DNA from: JASJBU01 sp963790775
GTDB taxonomy: Bacteria > Pseudomonadota > Gammaproteobacteria > Chromatiales > Chromatiaceae
NCBI GenBank assembly: GCA_963790775.1
Contig: CAWBPR010000008.1
Location: 248,001-312,000 of the forward strand
Direction of reading: 5' to 3'
Length of the DNA: 64,000 nucleotides
Made by a program: the position numbers and the translations under genes. Each line of letters starts with the position of its first letter. Position 1 is the stretch's first letter. Shown piece by piece: positions 53,633 to 61,664 of this stretch. The notes below the pieces were generated by a model. It did no database searches. It had not been told where the DNA came from and worked only from the letters and a program-made list of their open reading frames with translations.

Positions 53633-54787
53633 ATGAGTGAGCGTGAGAAGGCATCTTTGGATACGCGATCAGAGAAAGAAGCTGAAGGTGAGGAGGGTCG
53701 TGTGGAGCAGCAGCCGGTTGCTTCACAGCGCTTTCCCAGCCTCGCAATTGTGCTCTCCCTGATAACTTTATTGGTGGTGGCTGCCAGTCTGTTTCTGGGG
53801 TATCGCTACTGGGTTGGCATGCAGCAGTCCCTGCAGCAGTTGAACAGCTCGCTGTCTCAGGCCGGCCGGGATCAGTCGGCGCTGCGTAACAGTCTGACGG
53901 AGACGCATGCCACCTTAGAACAACAGCAGCAGAAGTTTGCATTGCAGGAGCAGGCACTGGCCGAGCAGCGTCAGCTGCTGGAGCAGGAGCGTGACGCCTT
54001 ACATCAGCAGGGTGTGCAGATCAATCGTTCCTTGACATCCATGCAGCAACGTCTGGGGGGAGATACAAAGCAATGGCAGGTCGCTGAGGCTGAGTATCTG
54101 ATGCGGGTTGCCAACCATCGCCTGTCACTCATGCATGACCCGGTCACCGCGCTGGGTGCATTGGCCGCAGCTGATGAGCGATTGCGTGACACCGGTGATC
54201 CTGGCTGGGATGAGGTGCGCCAGGTTCTGGCCCAGGAGATGGCCAGTCTGAGCGCCGTGCCCAAGGTCGACAAGGCCGGTTTGACGGCCAGTCTTTTGGC
54301 ATTGGCGGAGCAGGTGGACAAACTGCCCTTGCGGGAAGAGGGCGTGGCGCTGACCAGAGCCGAACCTGCAGCGTTGCAGCAGGATGCGGCAGAATCAGTT
54401 AGTGGTTTCGATCTACAGCGGATCTGGCAAGATTTGAAGGAGGGCTTCAAGTCGATGATGGTGATACGTCATCATCAGAAACCGATCGCCGCAATGCTGC
54501 CTCCGGAGCATGGATATTTCCTCAAGCAGAATCTGCGCCTCAAGCTGGAAGGGGCGAGCGCCGCTCTGATGGGGCGCAGCGCGGGTGTCTATCAGCAGAG
54601 TCTGCAGGCTTCGACAGCCTGGGTGGAGCGTTACTTCGCCGCAGAGACGCCCGAGGTGGAAGCCTTCAGTCAGCAGCTGACCAGTCTGGCACAGCAGGAC
54701 ATAGCCCCTGAACTACCGGATATTTCGGCTTCTTTACACGCCTTGCAGAGACATCGCGAGGAGATGAACCAGAGGGTCAGCGAATGA
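53633..54787 (+). CDS. hemX: HemX-like membrane protein
   Basis: A 384-residue protein with a charged N-terminal cytoplasmic segment, one membrane helix (about 40-60), a Gln-rich coiled coil (about 64-140) and a conserved helical domain after LGGDTKQWQVAEAEYLMRVA. This is the HemX family, often labelled uroporphyrinogen-III C-methyltransferase but lacking the SAM-binding fold, so that label is not supported. The stop overlaps hemY by 4 bases. A helper role in tetrapyrrole synthesis is inferred from context. Confidence 0.88.
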   Translation: MSEREKASLDTRSEKEAEGEEGRVEQQPVASQRFPSLAIVLSLITLLVVAASLFLGYRYWVGMQQSLQQLNSSLSQAGRDQSALRNSLTETHATLEQQQQKFALQEQALAEQRQLLEQERDALHQQGVQINRSLTSMQQRLGGDTKQWQVAEAEYLMRVANHRLSLMHDPVTALGALAAADERLRDTGDPGWDEVRQVLAQEMASLSAVPKVDKAGLTASLLALAEQVDKLPLREEGVALTRAEPAALQQDAAESVSGFDLQRIWQDLKEGFKSMMVIRHHQKPIAAMLPPEHGYFLKQNLRLKLEGASAALMGRSAGVYQQSLQASTAWVERYFAAETPEVEAFSQQLTSLAQQDIAPELPDISASLHALQRHREEMNQRVSE

Positions 54788-56040
54788 GAACCCTGGTTAC
54801 GGTCATCCTCAGCCTGCTGTTTGCTGTGGTCGTCACCTTATGGGTGAAGGAGGACAACGGCTATATCCTGATCGGCTATGGTCATTGGACGATCGAAGGC
54901 AGCCTGGCGCTGTTTATACTGGCAGGGCTGATGTTATTCCTCGTTCTCTACCTGGCGCTGCGGACCCTGGCGAGGCTCTGGTCGATGCCGGATCAGCTTC
55001 AGCGCTGGAACAGCCGTCGTCTGGCCGGCAGGGCGCGTCACTCGCTCACGCAAGGGCTGGTGGAACTGGCTGAAGGCAATTGGATCGCGGCGGAAAAGCA
55101 TCTGATCCGGCACGCCGCCCGTTCTGAAACGCCACTGCTGAACTATCTGGCGGCCGCCAGGGCCGCGCAACTGCAAGGGCAGGATGAGCGACGCGACGAT
55201 TACCTCCATCTGGCCCATCAGAGCATGCCGTCCGCAGAGATGGCCGTGGGCCTGACCCAGGCAGAGTTGCAGATCGCTCATGAGCAGTATGAGCAGGCCT
55301 TGGCGACGCTTACCCATATCCGCTCGCTTTCCCCCAAACACAGCTATGTGTTGACCTTGTTGAAGCGGTTGTATGTGAATCTGGGGGAGTGGGATCAGTT
55401 GGAGCAACTGCTGCCCGAACTGCAGAAACGTAAAGCCATAAATGCCGAAGAATCCCGGGAGCTGGAGCTTAAAATCTACCGCAAGCGAATGGAACTTATA
55501 CGCACCGACCCGGCTGCGCTGGAGCAGTTATGGCAGCGCGTACCCAGATCGATCCGTCAGGACCCGGACTGCGTCAAGACTTATGTATCGTTGCAGGTGG
55601 AACTCGGGGCGGGAGAAAAAGTCGCGCCACTGATTGTCGCCACTGTACAGCGGCACTGGGATCCTGAGCTGGCCTGCTTGTATGGCAGGATCAAAACTGA
55701 CAGTCTTGCCAATCAACTTTCCATTGCCGAGGATTGGCTGAAGGAGCGCCCCAAGGACCCAGACCTGCTGCTGGCATTGGCCAGGCTATGTTTACAGAAC
55801 AGGCTGTGGGGTAAGGCCCGCAGCTACCTTGAGGCGAGCATCGGTATCTCGCCCAAGGTAGAGGCCTATCAGGAGTTGGGCCTGCTGCTGGAGCAGATAG
55901 GCGAGCCGGACAAGGCGCTGGAATGTTTTCGCGCCGGACTGGGTCTCGAACGCCGGGAGACGTCGCGGGTTCTGACCCGCCTCGACCACCTGGCGTTGAA
56001 TCATAAGCTGCCCAGTCCCAGGGTTATCGACAGCGTCTGA
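54784..56040 (+). CDS. hemY: HemY-like membrane protein with TPR repeats
   Basis: A 418-residue protein. Two N-terminal membrane helices (about 5-20 and 40-62) enclose the HemY_N segment with DNGYILIGYGHWTIE, followed by TPR-like helical pairs through the C-terminus. It is not the protoporphyrinogen oxidase that shares the name. Overlap with hemX by 4 bases. It ends the hem cluster and converges with the ferredoxin-reductase gene. Confidence 0.9.
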   Translation: MRTLVTVILSLLFAVVVTLWVKEDNGYILIGYGHWTIEGSLALFILAGLMLFLVLYLALRTLARLWSMPDQLQRWNSRRLAGRARHSLTQGLVELAEGNWIAAEKHLIRHAARSETPLLNYLAAARAAQLQGQDERRDDYLHLAHQSMPSAEMAVGLTQAELQIAHEQYEQALATLTHIRSLSPKHSYVLTLLKRLYVNLGEWDQLEQLLPELQKRKAINAEESRELELKIYRKRMELIRTDPAALEQLWQRVPRSIRQDPDCVKTYVSLQVELGAGEKVAPLIVATVQRHWDPELACLYGRIKTDSLANQLSIAEDWLKERPKDPDLLLALARLCLQNRLWGKARSYLEASIGISPKVEAYQELGLLLEQIGEPDKALECFRAGLGLERRETSRVLTRLDHLALNHKLPSPRVIDSV

Positions 56041-56053
56041 CAAGACACAGTTT

Positions 56054-56074
56054 CCGCCTCAAAAAAACCGGCGG
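56054..56074. other. hairpin CCGCC...GGCGG between convergent genes
   Basis: Five-base arms with an A-rich 11-base loop, between the hemY stop and the reductase stop. It may end either message, but lacks a following T-tract. Confidence 0.35.
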
Positions 56075-56075
56075 A

Positions 56076-57089
56076 TCAAGCCTTTTCCGCGGCGGCCCCG
56101 TATTCGAAAGAGTCAGAGTAGAGCCGGCTTTCATCCAGGCCATGGGCCAGAAAGGCCGCTTTGCCGGCATCTATCATGGGTGGCGGGCCACTCATGTAGA
56201 CTTCAAAACCGCTCAGATCAGCATGCTCGGCGACCACGCTGTCATGCACCCAGCCGGTCCTGCCCTGCCAGCCACTAGTCGGTTCCGAGAGAACCGGTAC
56301 ATAGGTGAAATTGCTGTGCTCTTTTGCCCACTGCTCAGGCAGGTCCGGCAGGTAGAGATCCTGTTCTGTGCGGACTCCCCAGTACAGGTGTATGGGGCGA
56401 TCAATACCGATTTCGAAGGCGTGTTGGATAATCCCCTTGAGTGGAGCAAATCCGGTGCCGCCGCCCATCATGATGATCGGCAGATCTGAATCCTCACGCA
56501 GGAAGTAGCTGCCAAGGGGCGCTTCGATGCGCATGATGGTCTTTTCCTTCATCCCGTCAAACAGGAAATCAGTGAATGCCCCGCCTTCCACATGCCGGAT
56601 GTGGAGTTCGATGAACTCATCATCATGTGGCGCATTGGCGATGGAAAAGGCGCGCTTTTCACCACCTTCCAGGATGAAGTTGAGATACTGTCCGGCAAGA
56701 AACTGCAGGCGCTCGCCTTCGGGCAGTTTGAGGTAGAGACGGATCACGTCATGATTCAGGCGCTCGATGCGATCCACTTTACAGGGCATCTCGCGAATCT
56801 CGATATCCTGGGCCTGGGCGATCTCATGGACCTCGATGCGAATATCGGAGGCAGGGATTCCCTGACAGGTGAGGCAGGCGCCTGGCTGATTTTCATCCAG
56901 CGCAGGGGGCGGGCCATCAGGGTAATCGATTTCGCCAGACAGCAGGGTGCTCTGACAGGTTCCGCAGAAGCCGTTGCGGCAGCCATACGGGAGGTTGATG
57001 CCCTGCCTGACTGCGGCATCGAGAATAGACTCTCCCGCTGCAACATTGAATTCGTGGCCGCTGGGTTCTACGTGGACTTTAAAACTCAT
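56076..57089 (-). CDS. 2Fe-2S/FAD/NAD(P)H reductase (CDP-glucoseen-reductase-like)
   Basis: A 337-residue electron-transfer protein. An N-terminal plant-type ferredoxin domain has C37, C42, C45 and C75 (GCRNGFCGTCQ ... CLTC), then an FAD domain with RAFSIANAP (RxYS type, with F) and a NAD(P) domain with MMGGGTGFAPLKGII and VYMSGPPPMI. Homologues are often annotated CDP-6-deoxy-delta-3,4-glucoseen reductase and lie beside ubiD in gammaproteobacteria, as here, so it may supply electrons to a ubiquinone-pathway or other oxygenase; the partner is unknown. Confidence 0.9.
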   Translation of the reverse strand: MSFKVHVEPSGHEFNVAAGESILDAAVRQGINLPYGCRNGFCGTCQSTLLSGEIDYPDGPPPALDENQPGACLTCQGIPASDIRIEVHEIAQAQDIEIREMPCKVDRIERLNHDVIRLYLKLPEGERLQFLAGQYLNFILEGGEKRAFSIANAPHDDEFIELHIRHVEGGAFTDFLFDGMKEKTIMRIEAPLGSYFLREDSDLPIIMMGGGTGFAPLKGIIQHAFEIGIDRPIHLYWGVRTEQDLYLPDLPEQWAKEHSNFTYVPVLSEPTSGWQGRTGWVHDSVVAEHADLSGFEVYMSGPPPMIDAGKAAFLAHGLDESRLYSDSFEYGAAAEKA

Positions 57090-57192
57090 GAGATTCCCTG
57101 ATTATCTGCTGACGTTATACACTACTGAGAATATTAGGGGCGGAATTCTCTCCTATTTATGTGAGGAATTAAACCTGGGAGTCCTTTGGGTT

Positions 57193-58062
57193 ATGAGCGA
57201 AGTGACAATTGTGGGTTGCGGGGATGTGGGCAGCCGGGTTGCACATGCCTGTCTGGCAAGAGGCGACAAGGTAACCGGATGGGTGCGAACGGCGGCAAGT
57301 CTGGAACGGCTGCGATCCCTTGCGGCGCCTGTCCTGCGGGTAGACCTGGATAATGCGGAGATGGCGATCCCTGGGGTTCGAGAGCAGCAGCTTTTCTACT
57401 TTGCTCCACCGCCTGCGGCGGGACAGGAGGACAGCCGGGTCGCGCGGCTGATTCAGAACTTCAAGGAATCGGCTTCCCCTCGTCGGGTGGTCTATCTCAG
57501 CACCAGCGGTGTGTATGGCGATTGCGGGGGAGCCTGGGTGGATGAGAGCAGGGCTGCGAATCCACAGGTCGACAGGGCGCGCCGCAGACTCGATGCGGAG
57601 TTGAGATGGCAGGCCTGGAGTCGGCAGACCGGGGGTGAACTGGTGATCCTGCGGGTTGCCGGTATCTATGGTCCCGGCAAGCTGCCCGTGCAGCGTTTGC
57701 AGAGCGGGCAGCCGATGGTGAGTGAGGCGGATTCACCCATCACCAACCATATCCATACCCTCGATCTGGTGCAGATCTGCCTGGCGGCCATGCAGCGGGG
57801 GCGCTCCGGTGAAGTCTACAATGTCAGCGACGGCCACCCCGGCAGTATGACCGGCTATTTCAATCAAGTGGCTGATTTCCTGCAATTGCCCAGGCCGCCA
57901 GTCATCACCAGGCAGCAGGCGGAACAGCAGCTGTCTCCCGGTATGCTGTCTTATCTGCGGGAATCACGCCGCCTGAGTAACGGCAAGCTGCTCAACGAAC
58001 TGGGGGTGGTGCTGCGTTATCCCAGTCTCGATGCAGGACTGCCCGCCTGTCTCGAAAAATAG
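57193..58062 (+). CDS. NAD(P)-dependent epimerase-like protein
   Basis: A 289-residue short-chain, Rossmann-fold protein. The nucleotide loop is VGCGDVGSRVA near the start and the SDR segment is YLSTSGVYGDCGGAW (Ser with YGD instead of a YXXXK), as in the YeeZ-like group. The start at 57193 is preferred because the frame upstream overlaps the opposite gene. Its stop abuts the ParA stop with no base in between. Substrate unknown. Confidence 0.8.
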   Translation: MSEVTIVGCGDVGSRVAHACLARGDKVTGWVRTAASLERLRSLAAPVLRVDLDNAEMAIPGVREQQLFYFAPPPAAGQEDSRVARLIQNFKESASPRRVVYLSTSGVYGDCGGAWVDESRAANPQVDRARRRLDAELRWQAWSRQTGGELVILRVAGIYGPGKLPVQRLQSGQPMVSEADSPITNHIHTLDLVQICLAAMQRGRSGEVYNVSDGHPGSMTGYFNQVADFLQLPRPPVITRQQAEQQLSPGMLSYLRESRRLSNGKLLNELGVVLRYPSLDAGLPACLEK

Positions 58063-58692
58063 TCAGATCTTGATCCAGTCAAACAGGTCATCCCACAGCA
58101 CCACGTCCTTGTAGACCATGGAAGGGGCCAGCTCAAAGATACCGAGCCCCTGCTCGGCGGAACGGATGTAGTTCTGGCTCTCCCGCAGGTGGGTCACGAA
58201 GGGAACATTCAGATGGCCCAGGTATTTTTCCAGGTCGTGATAGATGATAGTGTTCTCCCGCACCCGGTTGGCGACGATCCCGATGTTGGTTTCGTGCCGC
58301 GAGACCCGACCACTCTCCAGCAACTCGCCGAGGAAACGCCGGCAGGCGCGCATGTCGATGGGGGACGGCAATACCGGCAGAATCAGGGTGTCGACCCGCT
58401 TCAGCATCTTGTTGATAACCTTGCCATGGGTGCTGGCGGGAGCGTCCATCACCAGTAGCTCCGTACCTTTAGCGGGCCTCAGGGGACCGGGCAGAGTGGC
58501 GTCGATGGCCTGAATTGTCGGTATGCCCTCGTAATCATTCCTGGCCTCCAGCCAGTCGATGGTCGACTTTTGCGGGTCAAAATCCGCCAGCGCGACCTGC
58601 ATGCCGTTATCGGCATACCAGGTGGCCAGATTCGTGGCGATGGTTGTCTTACCGCAGCCGCCTTTGGCGTTCATCAACATGATGGTGCGCAT
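58063..58692 (-). CDS. ParA-family ATPase without ParB partner
   Basis: A 209-residue deviant-Walker ATPase. The motif is NAKGGCGKTT (8-17), followed by DFDPQKSTIDWL and a LLVMDAPAST Walker B. It has no N-terminal helix-turn-helix and no parB gene is adjacent. Such orphan ParA proteins may place protein cargos; the target is unknown. It follows ubiD by 33 bases on the same strand. Confidence 0.88.
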   Translation of the reverse strand: MRTIMLMNAKGGCGKTTIATNLATWYADNGMQVALADFDPQKSTIDWLEARNDYEGIPTIQAIDATLPGPLRPAKGTELLVMDAPASTHGKVINKMLKRVDTLILPVLPSPIDMRACRRFLGELLESGRVSRHETNIGIVANRVRENTIIYHDLEKYLGHLNVPFVTHLRESQNYIRSAEQGLGIFELAPSMVYKDVVLWDDLFDWIKI

Positions 58693-58725
58693 CTTCTTAC
58701 CTTTGGTTATTGATTTTCAGGTAGT

Positions 58726-60192
58726 TTAGCCTATCCCCAGCTCATCCCAAATCGAATCGACCCGCTGTTTTACCTCCGGGCTCATGCTGATGGGCTTGCC
58801 CCATTCCCGATTGGTTTCTCCAGGCCATTTGCTGGTGGCGTCGAAACCGATCTTGGAGCCCAGGCCGGATACCGGTGAGGCGAAATCCAGATAGTCGATT
58901 GGGGTGTGCTCGATGATGGTGGTGTCTCTGGCCGGGTCCATGCGGGTGGTCATGGCCCAGATCACGTCGCTCCACTCCCGGGGGTTGACGTCATTGTCCA
59001 CCACGATGACGAACTTGGTGTACATGAACTGGCGCAGGAAGGACCAGACCCCCAGCATCACCCGCTTGGCATGGCCAGGGTACTGCTTCTTCATACTCAC
59101 CACCGCCATGCGGTAGGAGCAGCCTTCCGGGGGCAGATAGAAATCGACGATCTCCGGAAACTGCTTTTGCAGGATCGGCACGAACACCTCGTTCAGCGCT
59201 ACCCCGAGGATCGCCGGTTCGTCCGGCGGCCGGCCGGTGTAGGTGCTGTGGTAGATCGGGTCTTCCCGGTGGGTGATGCGCTCGATGGTGAAGACCGGGA
59301 ACTGCTCGACTTCGTTGTAGTAGCCGGTGTGGTCACCGAACGGACCCTCCGGCGCCATGTCGTCCGGCTGCAGATGGCCCTCCAGCACGAACTCCGCCGA
59401 AGCAGGCACCTGCAGTTCGGAGCCGATGCATTTTACCACTTCGGTGCGGGAGCCGCGCAGCAGGCCGGCGAAGGCATACTCCGACAGGGTGTCCGGCACC
59501 GGGGTCACCGCCCCCAGAATGGTGGCCGGATCAGCCCCCAGCGCCACCGCGACAGGAAAGGGCTCGCCGGGGTGCGCTTCCTGCCATTCGCGAAAATCCA
59601 GCGCCCCGCCCCGGTGGGCCAGCCAGCGCATGATCACCCGGTTACGACCGATCACCTGCATGCGGTAGATGCCCAGGTTCTGGCGGGACTTGTTCGGTCC
59701 GCGGGTCACCACCAGCCCCCAGGTGATCAGCGGACCGGCATCCTCCGGCCAGCAGGTCTGGATCGGCAGGTCACCCAGGTTCACAGCTTCACCCTCCTGG
59801 GTCTGAGCCTGGCAGGGTGCGTTGCGCAACTCCTTGGGGGCCATATCCAGGACCTTGCGGAACACCGGCAGCTTCTCCCAGGCATCCTTCATTCCCTTGG
59901 GCGGATCAGGCTCTTTGAGGAAGGCCAGCAGTTTGCCTACCTCCCGCAGGGCCTCCACGTCCTCTTCACCCATCCCCATGGCAACTCGCTTGGGAGTGCC
60001 AAACAGGTTGCCCAGCAGCGGGTAGCGGGAGCCTTTGACGTTCTCGAACAGCAGCGCCGGCCCACCTGCGCGCAGGGTGCGGTCGCAGATCTCGGTGATT
60101 TCCAGATTCGCGTCCACTTCGGTCTGGATGCGTTTCAGTTCACCCCGGGTCTCGAGTTGCTGAATGAAATCACGCAGGTCTTTGTACTTCAT
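58726..60192 (-). CDS. ubiD: UbiD-type prenyl-FMN decarboxylase
   Basis: A 488-residue decarboxylase of 4-hydroxy-3-polyprenylbenzoate in ubiquinone synthesis. I start at ATG 60192 (MKYKDLRDFIQQLETRGELK), which gives family length; the frame is open 34 codons upstream. Motifs are NLGIYRMQVIG, the prFMN/metal region HRGGALDFREWQE, the catalytic PEGPFGDHTGYY, and EHTPIDYLDFASP. The ubiX partner needed for prenyl-FMN is not in the window. Confidence 0.95.
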   Translation of the reverse strand: MKYKDLRDFIQQLETRGELKRIQTEVDANLEITEICDRTLRAGGPALLFENVKGSRYPLLGNLFGTPKRVAMGMGEEDVEALREVGKLLAFLKEPDPPKGMKDAWEKLPVFRKVLDMAPKELRNAPCQAQTQEGEAVNLGDLPIQTCWPEDAGPLITWGLVVTRGPNKSRQNLGIYRMQVIGRNRVIMRWLAHRGGALDFREWQEAHPGEPFPVAVALGADPATILGAVTPVPDTLSEYAFAGLLRGSRTEVVKCIGSELQVPASAEFVLEGHLQPDDMAPEGPFGDHTGYYNEVEQFPVFTIERITHREDPIYHSTYTGRPPDEPAILGVALNEVFVPILQKQFPEIVDFYLPPEGCSYRMAVVSMKKQYPGHAKRVMLGVWSFLRQFMYTKFVIVVDNDVNPREWSDVIWAMTTRMDPARDTTIIEHTPIDYLDFASPVSGLGSKIGFDATSKWPGETNREWGKPISMSPEVKQRVDSIWDELGIG

Positions 60193-60724
60193 ACAGGTAG
60201 GCCGGAAAAAAAGTGAAGGTGAGACCATACCAGAGGAAGTAATGAGATTAAATGTTGGTGCAACTGTTTGAGGACAAACCCTGGCGCAAAGCAATTAGAG
60301 GGAATGGTTGGTGAAATCTGATTTTGATCTGACGGCTCATTCAATAAGGGGCCATACAGTAGGAAAAAGCATCGACGCCCTAAATAATTTCCATTGAAAA
60401 ATAATCACAACCTTGTCCTCATGACGGGTCCATCGGGTGAGATCAGATATTTCAAATATCAACAGCGAGATAGAGTTCTGTCATGCTGAAAGCCAGAACT
60501 TCGGCCGAAAAAGGTATATTCGAGAAGAACTGCGGAGCTTAATCTTAGCGTGACTGGTAATGCGCCATGGACGGGATCCTCGGGTGACAGACCTGCCCCG
60601 ATCGCCAGGTTTTTGTCTATTCGCCTGATTGCAGCAGCGGTTAGTGACCCTGGCAGTTCAACAAACTGGAAATCGTGCGGGAAACCAGAAACCCCATCAT
60701 CACCAGCTCAAGAGTCGGTCACGG
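60193..60724. other. 532-base spacer between ubiD and the IclR gene
   Basis: I find no convincing gene. A GATATTT-C-AAATATC palindrome lies at 60446-60460. Composition changes from AT-rich in the ubiD-side half to GC-rich toward the IclR gene. Confidence 0.45.
60446..60460. promoter_or_regulatory. palindrome GATATTT-C-AAATATC
   Basis: Perfect seven-base arms around one base, about 250 bases upstream of the ubiD start. A possible operator; no regulator is suggested. Confidence 0.3.
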
Positions 60725-61486
60725 CTAGCTCCGGCCGGCAAAATAGCCCAGCTGTTCCGAGACCCGCCGGCCCGCATCCCGTACCAGGGGTATCCACTCG
60801 TCCCGGCGCCGCTCGATGGGGGCGGAGATGGAGAGTCCGCCCACAACGCTGCCGCTGTTGTCGTAGATCAGGGTGCCGATGCAGCCCACTCCCTCCTCCG
60901 CCTCTTCGTTGTCCAGGGCGCAGGTCTCGGCGTTGACACTGTGCACCTCATCGAGCAGATCGTCGATGCCGGTTAGGGTGTGTTGCGTAAAGGCCGGCAG
61001 GCCGGTGCGCTGGGCATAGGCGCGCACGAAGTCGTCCCCCAGTTCGCCGAGCATCAGTTTGCCCACTGCGGTGACGTGCAGGGGGGCGCGGCTGCCGATC
61101 ACCTGTTCCACCCGCATCATGCGCCGAGCGCTGACCCGCTCCACATAGATCACCTCATCGCCTTCGCGCACGGTGAGATTGACTGTCTCGCCGATCTGGT
61201 CGCGCAACTCCCGCATGATCTCCAGGGCCTCCTTCCGGATGTCGATGCCGCGCCTGACCCGCCCGGCCAGCTTCAGCAGCTTGCGCCCGAGCTGATAGTG
61301 GCCGGCGCTGTCCCGCTCCACGAAGCCCACCTCCGTAAGGGAACCCAGGATGCGAAACGAGGTGGAGGGATGCAGCCCGGAGTCGGCGGCGAGAATCTTC
61401 AGGCTGACCGGCCCGCCACCGGCGGCGATGAGGTCCAGCAACAGGGCGGCGCGATCGATAACTTGTATGGTGGATGGCTTATTCAT
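60725..61486 (-). CDS. IclR-family transcriptional regulator
   Basis: A 253-residue regulator with an N-terminal winged helix (about 5-65, GPVSLKILAADSGLHPSTSF and LGSLTEVGFVERD) and a C-terminal effector-binding GAF-like IclR domain (YERVSARRMMRVEQ-like segment, PLHVTAVGKLMLGEL, GVGCIGTLIYDNSGSVVGGL). It is transcribed divergently from the TPP enzyme gene, which it very likely controls in response to a sugar or acid. Repeated GAAA/TTTC sites in the spacer are candidate operators. The gene is GC-rich compared with the window average. Confidence 0.92.
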   Translation of the reverse strand: MNKPSTIQVIDRAALLLDLIAAGGGPVSLKILAADSGLHPSTSFRILGSLTEVGFVERDSAGHYQLGRKLLKLAGRVRRGIDIRKEALEIMRELRDQIGETVNLTVREGDEVIYVERVSARRMMRVEQVIGSRAPLHVTAVGKLMLGELGDDFVRAYAQRTGLPAFTQHTLTGIDDLLDEVHSVNAETCALDNEEAEEGVGCIGTLIYDNSGSVVGGLSISAPIERRRDEWIPLVRDAGRRVSEQLGYFAGRS

Positions 61487-61519
61487 TTCGTATTGTGAAA
61501 ACGATTATGTATTGCGAAA
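61486..61519. promoter_or_regulatory. direct repeats TATTGYGAAA with a TTTC...GAAA palindrome
   Basis: TATTGTGAAA (61491-61500) and TATTGCGAAA (61510-61519) are spaced 19 bases apart, about two helical turns. The first also forms TTTC-GTATTGT-GAAA (61486-61500), which overlaps the IclR start codon. This suits binding of IclR dimers to control its own gene and the divergent TPP enzyme. Confidence 0.5.
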
Positions 61520-61614
61520 TTTATCCAGAGCAGTAAACTTATTGCCCAAGTCGAGTTTGAACCAGGTACACCCGTATGGGCGCCGCTTAGTTTGAACTGA
61601 ATTTATCACATTAT

Positions 61615-61626
61615 GAAATTGTTTTC
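61615..61626. promoter_or_regulatory. palindrome GAAA-TTGT-TTTC upstream of the TPP enzyme gene
   Basis: GAAATTGTTTTC lies 38 bases before the likely TPP-enzyme start and repeats the GAAA/TTTC half-sites seen near the IclR start. It is a second candidate IclR site. Confidence 0.4.
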
Positions 61627-61664
61627 GCGGATTGAAAAGTTCCGCCACACGGGAGACCAGGCAG

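Noticed and set aside
53633..54787. HemX as a uroporphyrinogen-III methyltransferase
   Set aside because: The SAM-binding methyltransferase fold is absent, so the common database label is not supported.
58906..60216. A 436-codon open frame on the plus strand
   Set aside because: It is the mirror of ubiD, low in complexity and without any domain.
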